From Algoriphagus resistens (GTDB lineage: Bacteria; Bacteroidota; Bacteroidia; Cytophagales; Cyclobacteriaceae), in contig NZ_LMXN01000005.1 of NCBI RefSeq assembly GCF_001442615.1, forward strand, positions 124,001-188,000: a stretch of DNA of 64,000 nt, read 5' to 3'. Positions 1-9,006 of this stretch are shown in pieces. Position 1 is the first letter of the stretch; each line of letters begins with the position of its first letter. The notes beneath the pieces are model-generated. The model was not told the DNA's origin and ran no database searches. It worked only from the letters and a program-made list of their open reading frames with translations. Position numbers and translations under genes: made by a program.

Positions 1-1
1 T

Positions 2-436
2 TATCAGCAGGCGATCACACTGGCTGAGCGTTTAGCTACGCTGGATGGCGTGATTCCAGAGACTTCTCCAAAAGCTTTGCTGATCAAAGCAAAATCCCAA
101 AATGCCCTAAATCAAAAACCGCAGTCGGAATTGACTTTGACTGCTTTGATAGCAGATTATAAAACGGAACAGGGGGCAGAAGGGCTTTATTTATTGGCTT
201 TAGCTTTACAGGAAAAAGGAGAGATTACCCAATCCAATGAATTGATCTTTGATCAGTCAGGTCCTTTTGTCAACTACGATTATTGGTATGGGAGGATATT
301 CTTGCTTTTGGCAGATAATTATGTGAAAAGCGGAGAGGAATTCCAGGCAAAAGCGACCTTGGAATCTATCGTGGAGAATTCTACTAATCAGGAAATCAAA
401 CAAATGGCTCAATCCAAACTCCAAACCCTTAACTAG
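2..436 (+). CDS. TPR-type protein, C-terminal part (cut by window edge)
   Basis: The reading frame is open from base 2, so a GTG at base 50 is not the true start and the gene begins outside the window. The visible 144 residues are helical and rich in Ala, Leu, Glu and Lys, with helix-turn-helix spacing of tetratricopeptide type: one pair near residues 1-45 and others near 60-95 and 105-140. TPR proteins act as protein-interaction scaffolds. Only three bases separate its stop from the next gene, so it belongs to the operon that continues through the barrel, SPOR and ExbB/ExbD/TonB genes. No enzymatic motif is visible. The TPR call rests on repeat pattern alone; the specific partner is unknown. 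Confidence 0.7.
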   Translation, partial: YQQAITLAERLATLDGVIPETSPKALLIKAKSQNALNQKPQSELTLTALIADYKTEQGAEGLYLLALALQEKGEITQSNELIFDQSGPFVNYDYWYGRIFLLLADNYVKSGEEFQAKATLESIVENSTNQEIKQMAQSKLQTLN

Positions 437-439
437 ACA

Positions 440-2155
440 ATGATAAAGCTAGCAAGAACTATCCTTTTGACAGGAATTATCGGTTTGACGTCCGTGTGGT
501 CAATCGCACAAACCCAGCAAAGAGGAGCTGTTACTGATCAGGAATTTGTGATCAGAAAAGACCGCGTACTCACTGTACCGGTTCAACCGCGGATGTATGA
601 GAAGTTGCCTACATTGCCTAAACCAACAGGGTTGAATGAATATAATTATCTGGTTACAAGCTATCCGTTGAATCTGAAGCCCTTGGATCTGAAAGCTGAA
701 CCTTCACAGAAAGTCTATACTCCTGAGCGATTGGATCTTTATCCAGGATACATACGGGCCGGTTATGGCAATTTTGATTCTCCACTTTTGGAAGCTAGGT
801 ATATGGGTACTGAGATTGCGGATTTCAATTATTCTTTGCAATTGAACCATCAGAGTTTTAGAAAAGGCCCTGTGTTGGGTGAAGAATCTAAGGAATCACA
901 TACTGATTTAGGGTTTGATGGCAGCTACTTCACGGATTTTGTTGAGGTATTTGGTGGGTTCAGTTGGAACCAGGATAGCTATCGGTTTTATGGCCTGGAT
1001 CCAACTTTCCTGGTGGATGAAAATGGTCAGTTTACAGGATTTGATGGAAATGTACTACAGGCCATCGAGGTGAAGGCCGGTATACGTGAGCTCGAAAAAG
1101 TGGGGCCTATATCTTACCAAGGACAGTTGAGCTATAGAAATTTCACGGATAGCTATCTGGTCAAAGAGAACCAAATTGGTGCAGAGGCAAGCTTGACGTT
1201 TAGACCAACAGATGACTGGGCTGGAAAAGTTGGGCTATCTTATTTTTCCACCAATCCCGAAGATCTGACCTATTCATTGAAGAGGACTTATTTTGCAGTC
1301 CGTCCTACAATTTCCTATAGATATGAAGCATTTAATTTCACTGCAGGTTTGAATCTGGTTTCAGAAAATGATTCTATAGAGAATAAATCAAGTGATTTTC
1401 ATGTCTTTCCAGTACTTAAAGCAAACTATCAGTTTGCAGAAGAGTTTGGCTTTTTCGGAGAGTTTTCCGGTGATGTACAGCGTAATACCTATTACAGTTT
1501 TGTTAATGAAAATCCTTATTTGGGGCCAAGTGATCAATTGCTAAACACAGTTCAGAATTACAAGATTGAAGGTGGGATAGAAGGTCAGTTTCAAGGTGCT
1601 TTCAGCTATAGGGCAGCAGCCAATGTGAGCCGCTATAATCAGATGCATTTCTTTGTGAACAGTTACACCAATAATCTGGTGACGACTGATTCAGCAAGGT
1701 TTAACCTAGTGTATGATGATAAAACCACGGTCTTAAACATCAATGCAGAACTGGGATATAAATTCTCGGATATGTATTCGCTAAATAGTAGGCTTGATCT
1801 ATATCAGTATGATCTGGGCACTCAGGCAGAGGCCTGGAATAGACCGATCTGGGAACTGAGAGTAAATAATCAGGTAACTCCAATTGAGCGATTGATCGTA
1901 CAGGCGAATCTTAATTTGATGGGTGGAATTAAAGCCCGCGGGACTGATTTGAGCGACACAACAGACCCGGGACCGTATGAGGTGGTCAAATTGAAAACAA
2001 TTGCCGATTTGCAGCTGAAAGCTGATTACGGGATCACGGATAGAATCTCCATTTTTGCCGAAGGCAATAATATCCTGAACGGTAAAAATATGCGCTGGCT
2101 GAATTATCCTGTGCGGGGAATCCAGTTCATAGGAGGAGCGTCTTTCAAATTCTAA
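440..2155 (+). CDS. Outer-membrane beta-barrel protein, TonB-receptor-like but plugless
   Basis: The protein has 571 residues, a signal peptide over residues 1-23 ending in SIAQ, then alternating polar and aromatic strands typical of an outer-membrane barrel, and it ends in Phe (FKF), the usual barrel assembly signal. Annotated relatives are often called TonB-dependent receptors. However, I see no plug domain (no RIRG-type motif) and no N-terminal carboxypeptidase-like domain, and it is shorter than a full receptor of 700-1000 residues. It sits between a TPR gene and the SPOR-ExbB-ExbD-TonB genes, so it may be the outer-membrane partner of that energised complex rather than a nutrient receptor. 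This last point is inference. Start ATG 440 follows the previous stop by three bases. Confidence 0.75.
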   Translation: MIKLARTILLTGIIGLTSVWSIAQTQQRGAVTDQEFVIRKDRVLTVPVQPRMYEKLPTLPKPTGLNEYNYLVTSYPLNLKPLDLKAEPSQKVYTPERLDLYPGYIRAGYGNFDSPLLEARYMGTEIADFNYSLQLNHQSFRKGPVLGEESKESHTDLGFDGSYFTDFVEVFGGFSWNQDSYRFYGLDPTFLVDENGQFTGFDGNVLQAIEVKAGIRELEKVGPISYQGQLSYRNFTDSYLVKENQIGAEASLTFRPTDDWAGKVGLSYFSTNPEDLTYSLKRTYFAVRPTISYRYEAFNFTAGLNLVSENDSIENKSSDFHVFPVLKANYQFAEEFGFFGEFSGDVQRNTYYSFVNENPYLGPSDQLLNTVQNYKIEGGIEGQFQGAFSYRAAANVSRYNQMHFFVNSYTNNLVTTDSARFNLVYDDKTTVLNINAELGYKFSDMYSLNSRLDLYQYDLGTQAEAWNRPIWELRVNNQVTPIERLIVQANLNLMGGIKARGTDLSDTTDPGPYEVVKLKTIADLQLKADYGITDRISIFAEGNNILNGKNMRWLNYPVRGIQFIGGASFKF

Positions 2156-2223
2156 GATTGTTTGAGACTTTAGGTTGGGGTTTAGACTCAATTCATTTAG
2201 TTTCGTAACATTCCCCGAAAGCA

Positions 2224-3009
2224 ATGACCGGTAAAACCACAGATAATAAACATTGGACTGACCCTAAGGATTATGGACTTCCATATGTAGAGGTTGTTCC
2301 ATTGGCACAAGCCCGAATTTCCAAGAAGGAAGAAGGAAAAGCGGCTCCTATAAATGTAGCTGAAGTCAAAAAGAAGACAATCCAAGCATTAAAACCACCT
2401 CTTTCAGAGACAGAACAGGTTTCTAAATCAGAATTCAAAATTGAAGAAAAGAAATCCAGTAGTTCCTGGATTTGGATTACGGCTATCTTGGCTTTAACGG
2501 TGGTAGTTGTGATTATTTGGCAAATGAATAAGTCGGATGTTTCTACTCAAGGATCTGAGGTATACATGTCTGAATCGGCAGCAGGGGCAGCAAGTAAAGA
2601 GAACGATGAAGCTATCTTAAATTCTACACCAAGTGAAGAGTTTCAGGATATTGATAATCAGGGTATTAATTCCGACTCTCTAAGTTCTGCTAAACCTGCC
2701 ATCCAGTCTGGTCAAACTGGTACAACTATTGATGATAATGCAACAGGTAACTTGGTGAAAGTAACTGAAAAAAGTTCAAGACCACAGTTTTACATTATTG
2801 TTGGAAGCCTTCCTAATGAAGAATTGGCGGTGAAAGAGGCTTCCCAATACTTTAACCGAACTGAGACTATTTACCTGATCATGCCATACGAAGGTTCTGA
2901 CAATTATCGTTTGGCTATTGAACGCTCGATAGGATTCACAGCCATGACTGAAGAATTGGAGCGTGTCAAAGATCAATACAGTGAAGCATTATGGATTTTG
3001 AAATATTAA
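2224..3009 (+). CDS. Single-pass membrane protein with C-terminal SPOR-like domain
   Basis: The 261-residue protein has a charged cytoplasmic part (1-80), one membrane helix at about 82-100 (WIWITAILALTVVVVIIW), a Ser/Gly/Asn-rich linker of about 85 residues, and a C-terminal domain at 187-261. That domain has the SPOR pattern: YIIVGS near its start, a central NYRLAI strand and a final ALWIL strand. SPOR domains bind denuded glycan strands of septal peptidoglycan. The type II topology puts the domain in the periplasm. One base separates it from the ExbB gene. SPOR is assigned from pattern, not from a search. A link between this Exb complex and the cell wall or division site is inference. Confidence 0.7.
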   Translation: MTGKTTDNKHWTDPKDYGLPYVEVVPLAQARISKKEEGKAAPINVAEVKKKTIQALKPPLSETEQVSKSEFKIEEKKSSSSWIWITAILALTVVVVIIWQMNKSDVSTQGSEVYMSESAAGAASKENDEAILNSTPSEEFQDIDNQGINSDSLSSAKPAIQSGQTGTTIDDNATGNLVKVTEKSSRPQFYIIVGSLPNEELAVKEASQYFNRTETIYLIMPYEGSDNYRLAIERSIGFTAMTEELERVKDQYSEALWILKY

Positions 3010-3010
3010 T

Positions 3011-3697
3011 ATGATTCTACTTCAAACGCTCTCTACAGATACTCTTTCTGCAGCAGACAGCTTGGCAATGGGCGCCACCAAAGATAACATCGGTCTTCTT
3101 GATCTTTTAATTAAAGGCGGGTACATGATGGTTCCGCTTTACCTTCTATTTATTCTGGCCATTTTTATCTTTGTAGAGCGACTAATTACGCTCAATAAAG
3201 CTTCTAAAACTTCCTCACATCTGATGGATCAGGTGAGGGTATTGGTTCAGAATGGACAGACAGAAAAGGCGAAAATTCTCTGTGCAGGCGAGCAAACTCC
3301 GGTTGCCAATATGATAGCCAAAGGAGTGGAACGTATAGGCTCTCCTTTGAAAAATATAGAAGTAGCTATTGAGAACGTCGGTAAAATCGAGATCTATAAG
3401 TTGGAAAAAAACCTAAACTTGCTTGCTACTGTATCAGGAGCAGCTCCTATGATAGGATTCTTGGGGACCGTTGCGGGTATGATTCAGGCATTTATAGCCA
3501 TAGCGCAAGAGGAAGGGATGGTTTCACCGAAGCTTCTTTCCGAAGGTATTTATGAAGCGATGATCACTACCGCGGCGGGATTGGTGGTCGGTATTATCGC
3601 ATATTTGGGGTATAACTATCTGGTGTCGAAAGTATCTAAACTCGTCCACAATATGGAATATTCCTCGATAGAATTTATTGACCTGCTACAAGACTAA
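3011..3697 (+). CDS. exbB: MotA/TolQ/ExbB proton channel family protein
   Basis: This 228-residue protein forms the proton-conducting core of an ExbB-ExbD (or TolQ-TolR) motor in the inner membrane. It has an N-terminal helix at about 37-57 preceding FVERL, a large cytoplasmic loop, and the conserved pair of C-terminal helices: one around residues 139-160 with the family signature GFLGTVAGMI and one around 191-210 with TTAAGLVVGI. Length and topology match ExbB. It starts one base after the SPOR gene and is followed six bases later by ExbD, so the three are co-translated. Whether it works as ExbB (receptor energising) or TolQ (envelope constriction) cannot be read from sequence. Confidence 0.93.
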   Translation: MILLQTLSTDTLSAADSLAMGATKDNIGLLDLLIKGGYMMVPLYLLFILAIFIFVERLITLNKASKTSSHLMDQVRVLVQNGQTEKAKILCAGEQTPVANMIAKGVERIGSPLKNIEVAIENVGKIEIYKLEKNLNLLATVSGAAPMIGFLGTVAGMIQAFIAIAQEEGMVSPKLLSEGIYEAMITTAAGLVVGIIAYLGYNYLVSKVSKLVHNMEYSSIEFIDLLQD

Positions 3698-3703
3698 AGA
3701 AAA

Positions 3704-4093
3704 ATGGGACTTCAGGCTAAAAATAAAGTGGATCCGGCATTTAGCATGTCATCGATGACAGATATTATATTTCTGTTGTTGATTTTCTTCATGCTGACAT
3801 CTTCCTTCATCACACCTTCAGGTTTACCGGTGAACTTGCCTTCCAGCGAGACTTCAGATATCGTTATGCAGGAAGTCACCGTTACAGTTACCAAAGATCT
3901 TAAGTATTCTGTAAATGATAAGATTGTTCCAAGGGAACAAATCAAAGGCGAATTGACTTCTTTACTTAAGGATAAGAAAGGCCAGGTAGTCTTGCACATT
4001 GATAAAGATGTTCCCGTTGAGTATTTAGTAGAGATTGGAGGAATAGCGGCAGGACTTGAGGCAAATGTATCTATAGCAACAAAACCATTCTAA
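3704..4093 (+). CDS. exbD: Biopolymer transport protein ExbD/TolR
   Basis: The 129-residue protein has a short cytoplasmic tail, one membrane helix at about 20-36, and a periplasmic domain. The conserved proton-carrying aspartate is visible at residue 20 in SMTDIIFLLLIFFML. The periplasmic part contains the usual LHIDKDVPVEY segment. It is the partner of the ExbB protein encoded just upstream and of the TonB-like protein encoded five bases downstream. Length is typical of the family. Confidence 0.93.
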   Translation: MGLQAKNKVDPAFSMSSMTDIIFLLLIFFMLTSSFITPSGLPVNLPSSETSDIVMQEVTVTVTKDLKYSVNDKIVPREQIKGELTSLLKDKKGQVVLHIDKDVPVEYLVEIGGIAAGLEANVSIATKPF

Positions 4094-4098
4094 AAGAA

Positions 4099-5055
4099 AT
4101 GGAATTCTGGAACGCAGATAAAATAGAGAACGAAAGCAAAAGGAAATCGTGGATAATTACCATTATCTTCAACGTGCTGCTTTTGATCGCGTTCTATTTT
4201 ATTGTGGTTTGGAAGCAACCTGTCCCACCTTTGCCTACTTTCGGGCTGGAGCTGAATCTTGGATTTACTCCAACGGGTTCTGGCGAAAGAAACAGTCCCG
4301 TTGCTCCTTCAGAAACTCCAACGCCGGTAGTTGAAGCAGCTGCACCTGGAGAAATAGCTCCAGAAGTGACCAAACCTGCTACTCCGCCACCAAGCCCTAA
4401 AACAGAGACAGCAAAGCCAGCTGCCCAGCCTAAGCCTTCTGTAAACAAGGCAGTGACAACCAAACCATCTCCAATCAGAGGGGAGGAAAAGGCCACAGAA
4501 CAGACTAAAAAACCTGAACCTGTAAAGAAAGAAGTAGCTAAACCGGTAGAAACTCCTGCAAAAGCTAAAGAACAGGAAACTGTACAAAAAGCGCCTGAGA
4601 AACCAAAAATTGATCAGAGAGCGATATTTGGTGCTGGTGGAACCTCAGGGAAAGGAACTACACCCGCTTCTGGCGGAGCTCAGGGAACTTCGCAGGACAA
4701 AGGAGATGAAGGCGATCCAAAAGGTACTGTTGATGGAAGAGCTATTATGGGAGTTGGATCAGGGAAAGGTGCTAATTCCGGTGATGGGTATAGTTTAGAT
4801 CTTGCAGGCTGGGATTTTGCGCAGCGACCGAATATCAACGATAGGGTCTCCACCCGAAATGGTAAGATTGTTTTTAAAATAACCATTGATGATCTGGGAA
4901 GAGTTGTGCAGGCAGTACCTTTAGAATACAATGTGTCAAATGACGTGTTGGCTTATTACCGCCAGGTAGTAAACCAGATATCATTTAAGAAGCAAGGGGG
5001 GGCTGCAGCTGAGTTTTCTACAGGTAAAATCACGTTTGTCGTAAAGGTAGATTAA
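4099..5055 (+). CDS. TonB-like energy transducer
   Basis: The 318-residue protein has one N-terminal membrane helix (18-38), a long Pro/Lys/Ala/Glu-rich segment (about 60-185) that would span the periplasm, a Gly/Ser/Asp-rich region (about 185-240) containing two related motifs, DQRAIFGAG and DGRAIMGVG, and a small C-terminal domain (245-318). That domain has TonB-C-like features: a KIVFKITIDDLGRV strand pair and a final TFVVKV strand. It would transmit ExbB/ExbD force to an outer-membrane partner. The C-terminal domain is divergent, and TolA-like function is an alternative. It lies four bases upstream of folC. Confidence 0.82.
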   Translation: MEFWNADKIENESKRKSWIITIIFNVLLLIAFYFIVVWKQPVPPLPTFGLELNLGFTPTGSGERNSPVAPSETPTPVVEAAAPGEIAPEVTKPATPPPSPKTETAKPAAQPKPSVNKAVTTKPSPIRGEEKATEQTKKPEPVKKEVAKPVETPAKAKEQETVQKAPEKPKIDQRAIFGAGGTSGKGTTPASGGAQGTSQDKGDEGDPKGTVDGRAIMGVGSGKGANSGDGYSLDLAGWDFAQRPNINDRVSTRNGKIVFKITIDDLGRVVQAVPLEYNVSNDVLAYYRQVVNQISFKKQGGAAAEFSTGKITFVVKVD

Positions 5056-5058
5056 GCA

Positions 5059-6426
5059 ATGAATTACCAGGAAACGCTGGATTATTTGTTTAATTCCCTT
5101 CCCATGTTTCAGCGCGTGGGAGCCTCAGCATTCAGAAAGGATCTTCGAAGTACTGTTTTACTTTGTGGCTACTTAGGCAATCCCGAACGAAAATTCAAGT
5201 CAATTCATGTGGCTGGAACTAATGGCAAGGGAAGTTCTTCTCATAGTTTAGCATCAATTTTTCAAAGTGCAGGTTATAAAACCGGACTTTATACCTCTCC
5301 TCATCTCAAGTCATTTACAGAGAGAATAAGGATTAACGGGGAGAAAATTAGCCCGGGGTTGGTGGTTCAGTTTGTAGAAGAAAATAAAAACTTTCTTGAT
5401 GAATTGAAGCCAAGTTTTTTCGAAATGACTGTCGGAATGGCTTTTTGGCATTTTGCGCAGCAAGAAGTTGATATTGCTATTGTGGAAGTAGGAATGGGAG
5501 GGAATTTCGATAGTACGAATATTATCACCCCTGAGCTCTCTCTGATTACCAATATTGGATTTGATCATGTACAGTTTTTGGGAAATACACTTCCTTTGAT
5601 CGCAGGAGAAAAAGCTGGAATCATTAAAGCAAATACGCCTGTGGTGATCAGCGAAACGCAGGGGGAAACGAAAGAAGTTTTCATTCAGAAAGCTATCAAG
5701 ATGAATGCTCCAATCACTTTTTCCGATGATAAATGGAGAGCTGAAAAAGTCTCTGAAGAGGAGGGAAAGGCGAATTATTGTATTCAAACTAGTGGTGAAT
5801 TAAAGTCGTCTGTGGAATCACAGATCGATCCCGGCGATGCAGCAAGCCGGTCCATGAATCCACAGGAAGAGGTTAATAATTCTTTCATTCTGACGTTTGG
5901 GTTGAACGGGAATTATCAGAAATATAACCTTCCAGGTATTCTTGAATCAATTGCTCATATGCGGAAATTGGGTTGGAATTTGCCAGAAAAAGCTGTTTTG
6001 GAAGGACTGAAAAATGTAGCTGAATTGACCGGGTTGAAGGGAAGGTGGCAAACATTATCTACCAATCCTACAGTAATTTGTGATACTGGACATAACGAGG
6101 CTGGTTTTAGGGAAATACTATCCCAATTGCAAACATACACTTTTACGAAGCTTTGGCTGGTGCTCGGGATGGTTCAGGATAAGGATATTTCAAAGGTACT
6201 TTCCATGCTTCCGAAATCGGCAAACTTTGTCTTTTGCGCAGCCAAACTACCAAGAGCTTTGCCTGCAGACCAGTTGGCAGAAAAGGCATTTTCTTTAGGT
6301 TTGAAAGGAGAAGTAGTTCCTGATATTAATGACGCATTGGCATTTGCCAGAAAAAATGCTGGCGAAGATGACTTGATTTTTGTTGGAGGGAGTACTTTTG
6401 TGGTCGCAGAAATCGAAGAGCTTTAG
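5059..6426 (+). CDS. folC: Bifunctional folylpolyglutamate / dihydrofolate synthase
   Basis: FolC adds glutamate to dihydropteroate and to reduced folates using ATP. The 455-residue protein has the Mur-ligase-type P-loop VAGTNGKGSSSH at 51-62, the LYTSPHL and ERIRING segments, the EVGMGGNFDSTN motif and the C-terminal ICDTGHNEAGF domain, all expected for the family. A stretch near residues 235-275, with many Glu, Ser and Asn, lies between the central and C-terminal domains and looks like a poorly conserved insertion. The start codon is three bases after the TonB-like stop, and the trmB ATG directly follows the stop codon, so folate and tRNA genes appear to share the exb transcript. Confidence 0.95.
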   Translation: MNYQETLDYLFNSLPMFQRVGASAFRKDLRSTVLLCGYLGNPERKFKSIHVAGTNGKGSSSHSLASIFQSAGYKTGLYTSPHLKSFTERIRINGEKISPGLVVQFVEENKNFLDELKPSFFEMTVGMAFWHFAQQEVDIAIVEVGMGGNFDSTNIITPELSLITNIGFDHVQFLGNTLPLIAGEKAGIIKANTPVVISETQGETKEVFIQKAIKMNAPITFSDDKWRAEKVSEEEGKANYCIQTSGELKSSVESQIDPGDAASRSMNPQEEVNNSFILTFGLNGNYQKYNLPGILESIAHMRKLGWNLPEKAVLEGLKNVAELTGLKGRWQTLSTNPTVICDTGHNEAGFREILSQLQTYTFTKLWLVLGMVQDKDISKVLSMLPKSANFVFCAAKLPRALPADQLAEKAFSLGLKGEVVPDINDALAFARKNAGEDDLIFVGGSTFVVAEIEEL

Positions 6427-7086
6427 ATGAGTAGAAAAAAACTGGTTCGCTTCCAAGAAAACGAAGAGAACCCAAATGTAATCCAGGCTGGAAAGCCAAT
6501 TTTTGAAACAATCAAGGGGAGCTGGAATGATGGTCAGTTTAAAAATCCAAATCCACTAGTAGTGGAACTTGCCTGTGGGAGAGGAGAATTCACCGTTGGT
6601 TTAGCCCGTAATTTCCCCAATCAGAATTTTATTGGCGTGGATATCAAAGGAAGTCGAATCTGGAAAGGTAGCTCAACAGCCACCAAAGAAGGTATTCACA
6701 ATGTGGCTTTCCTTAGAACTCAGATTGAGCTTTTGGATAAGTATTTTGCGGCAGATGAGATTTCTGAGCTTTGGATCACTTTTCCTGATCCATTTCCACG
6801 AGATGGAGACGAAAAACGCCGGTTGACCTCACCTCGCTTTTTGGACATGTACAAACCCATACTGAAAAAACAAGGTGTTTTGCATTTCAAAACTGATAAT
6901 ACAGATCTTTTCAATTATTCATTGGAGCTTTTTCAACGTAGGGAAGATATCCAAGTGATAGGCTTCACTCATGATTTTTATCAAAGCGAATGGAAGGATG
7001 ATCATTTTGGAATTCAAACCCGATACGAAAAGATGTTCTCTGATAAGGGGGAGAAAATCAAATACCTTAAATGTAGGTTTATTTAG
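6427..7086 (+). CDS. trmB: tRNA (guanine-N7)-methyltransferase
   Basis: TrmB methylates G46 in the tRNA variable loop using S-adenosylmethionine. The 219-residue protein shows the SAM-binding motif VVELACGRGEF, the second motif FIGVDIKGSRIWKG, and the family signature ITFPDPFPR followed by KRRLTSPRFL and HFKTDN. Length is normal. The ATG begins immediately after the folC TAG with no gap, which implies translational coupling. Confidence 0.95.
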   Translation: MSRKKLVRFQENEENPNVIQAGKPIFETIKGSWNDGQFKNPNPLVVELACGRGEFTVGLARNFPNQNFIGVDIKGSRIWKGSSTATKEGIHNVAFLRTQIELLDKYFAADEISELWITFPDPFPRDGDEKRRLTSPRFLDMYKPILKKQGVLHFKTDNTDLFNYSLELFQRREDIQVIGFTHDFYQSEWKDDHFGIQTRYEKMFSDKGEKIKYLKCRFI

Positions 7087-7224
7087 CTGGACTGTCATTA
7101 TATTTCCCCCTGGATTTGTGCAAATGATTTGATATTTCCCATCAAATATCATTTCAGAATCTGGGATAATCCGTGATTGTTTTTCGCATTTACCTGCGGG
7201 AAGTAAAATGAAAACGCAAGAGTC

Positions 7225-7923
7225 ATGGGCAAAAAGAAGCATTTGGTTGTATTGAGTGGTGCAGGAATCTCTGCGGAAAGTGGTATTAAAACTTTTAGGG
7301 ATTCCGGTGGCCTTTGGGAAGGCCATGACGTGATGGAAGTGGCTTCACCAGAGGGGTGGAGACGGAACCGTCAGCTGGTACAGAATTTTTACAATCAACG
7401 CAGGAAGCAACTGCTTGAGTGCGAGCCGAATCATGCTCATGTGATTTTGGCAGATTTAGAGAAAGATTTTGATGTATCCATCATCACCCAAAATGTGGAT
7501 GATCTACATGAGCGGGCAGGCTCAACCAAAGTTATTCATCTTCATGGTGAACTGAAAAAAGCGCAGAGCACTTTGGATCCCAGTCTGGTTTATGAGCTAA
7601 ATGGTTGGGAAATAAAAGATGGTGACAAGTGTGAGAAGGGCAGCCAACTCCGTCCTTTCATCGTCTGGTTTGGTGAGCAAGTACCCAAGATGGATGAAGC
7701 GATGGAAATTGTAGCACAGGCAGATATTTTCCTTGTGGTTGGTACTTCGCTTCAAGTTTATCCCGCAGCAGGTTTGGTTGATTATGTTCCTGTTTCCAGC
7801 AAGATATATTTGATCGATCCTAAGAATCCAGAAATTGGTTTAAGCAAAAAAGTTGTTTATATCCCGGAAAACGCCACTTATGGGATAAATACTTTTGAAA
7901 AAGTGATAAAGTCTATAATTTAA
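7225..7923 (+). CDS. cobB: NAD-dependent protein deacylase, Sir2 family (class III-like)
   Basis: The enzyme removes acyl groups from lysine using NAD. The 232 residues contain the NAD site GAGISAESGI (12-21), TQNVDDLH (88-95) and the catalytic histidine H107 in HLHGEL, plus the later VGTSLQVYPA motif. Residues Tyr56 and Arg59 in FYNQRR match the Tyr-x-x-Arg signature of desuccinylases and demalonylases such as E. coli CobB and SIRT5. The zinc module between residues 110 and 150 keeps only one cysteine (C136 in DKCEKG) in place of the usual four, so structural zinc is probably absent. It is separated from trmB by 138 bases, so may have its own promoter. Confidence 0.92.
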   Translation: MGKKKHLVVLSGAGISAESGIKTFRDSGGLWEGHDVMEVASPEGWRRNRQLVQNFYNQRRKQLLECEPNHAHVILADLEKDFDVSIITQNVDDLHERAGSTKVIHLHGELKKAQSTLDPSLVYELNGWEIKDGDKCEKGSQLRPFIVWFGEQVPKMDEAMEIVAQADIFLVVGTSLQVYPAAGLVDYVPVSSKIYLIDPKNPEIGLSKKVVYIPENATYGINTFEKVIKSII

Positions 7924-7972
7924 TTTTTGTTCAGGGCGGAAAAACTATAAATTGAGAGATAAACTTTTGTCT

Positions 7973-8908
7973 ATGGCACCGAAAAAGAACTCCTGGCCGG
8001 TATTTCAGTTTGAAGAGAATAAAGATACCCTTTATCTCTTGCACCAATGGACTCAGATTGTGGGCAAAGTACGTCTCAAAAAGTCGCCATGGCAAAATCA
8101 TTCCTGGCATGTTTCCCTCTATGTAGACACGCAGGGGTTGACTACGGGAAATATCCCGTATGAGGGAGGAATGTTTAATATTAATTTTGACTTTATCCAT
8201 CACGAATTGAGAATAAAAACAAGCAATGGTACCCGGGATCGTTTTGCGCTAGGCGGTCAGACTGTAGCCAGTTTTTATGAGCAATTAATGGAAAAGTTGA
8301 AATTTCTAGGGATCGATGTGAAAATCCACGAAAGCCCAAATGAAGTGCCTGACCCTATTCCTTTCCCGAAGAACAAAAAGCGGATAATGTACCAGGCGAA
8401 TGCTGCACAGAGTCTATGGAAGACTTTGGTTCAAATTCAGAATGTATTTGGAGTGTTTAGAACAAAATTCACTGGGAAAAATAGCCCAATACATTTCTTC
8501 TGGGGTTCTTTTGATTTGGCATATACTCGCTTTTCAGGAAACAAAGCTCCTGAATTCTCTGGGCAGGTGCCTAACATTCCCCTTACTGTAATGCAGGAAG
8601 CTTATTCCCATGAAGCTTTTAGTGTTGGTTTTTGGCCGGGGAGCGACACGTTCAAAACTCCTGTTTTCTATGCCTACAGCTATCCAAATTATCCTGATTT
8701 TCAGAAAGAGAAGATTTCTCCGGATAAAGCTTATTGGAACAATGATCTAGGTGAATTTATACTCAACTATGAGGAGGTGAGGAAATCTTCTTCGCCTAAT
8801 GAGATGCTGCTAGAATTTCTGCAAAGCACCTATGAGGCAGCTGCGAAGGCCGGGAATTGGGACCGTGAAAAGCTCGATTGTGACTTCTCACATTTGGATA
8901 AAAAGTAG
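7973..8908 (+). CDS. DUF5996 family protein
   Basis: The protein (311 residues from ATG 7973) matches my recollection of the DUF5996 family: a WPVF...LYLLHQWTQIVGKVRL opening, a PWQNHSWHVSLYV strand, a GMFNINFDFIHHEL segment, and the central HFFWGSFDLAYTRFSG and GFWPGSDTFKTPVFYAYSYP regions rich in aromatic residues. The function of the family is unknown to me. A TTG at 7952 would add seven residues in the same frame; I prefer the ATG because it precedes the first conserved segment. It follows the sirtuin by about 50 bases on the same strand and may be co-transcribed with it. Confidence 0.8.
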   Translation: MAPKKNSWPVFQFEENKDTLYLLHQWTQIVGKVRLKKSPWQNHSWHVSLYVDTQGLTTGNIPYEGGMFNINFDFIHHELRIKTSNGTRDRFALGGQTVASFYEQLMEKLKFLGIDVKIHESPNEVPDPIPFPKNKKRIMYQANAAQSLWKTLVQIQNVFGVFRTKFTGKNSPIHFFWGSFDLAYTRFSGNKAPEFSGQVPNIPLTVMQEAYSHEAFSVGFWPGSDTFKTPVFYAYSYPNYPDFQKEKISPDKAYWNNDLGEFILNYEEVRKSSSPNEMLLEFLQSTYEAAAKAGNWDREKLDCDFSHLDKK

Positions 8909-9006
8909 AAGCGGGACGTTAGGTTCTTTGGATGTTTCTTATTACCCGGAAAGGCTAAACAGCTCTAGCTTCCCAAGATCCAATTAGATTAAAAATAGTT
9001 GATTCT

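Noticed and set aside
2156-2223. Promoter in the gap before the SPOR gene (TAGTTTCG near 2198)
   Set aside because: Close to the Bacteroidota -7 motif but I found no matching -33 element at the right spacing; the genes may be read from the upstream operon promoter.
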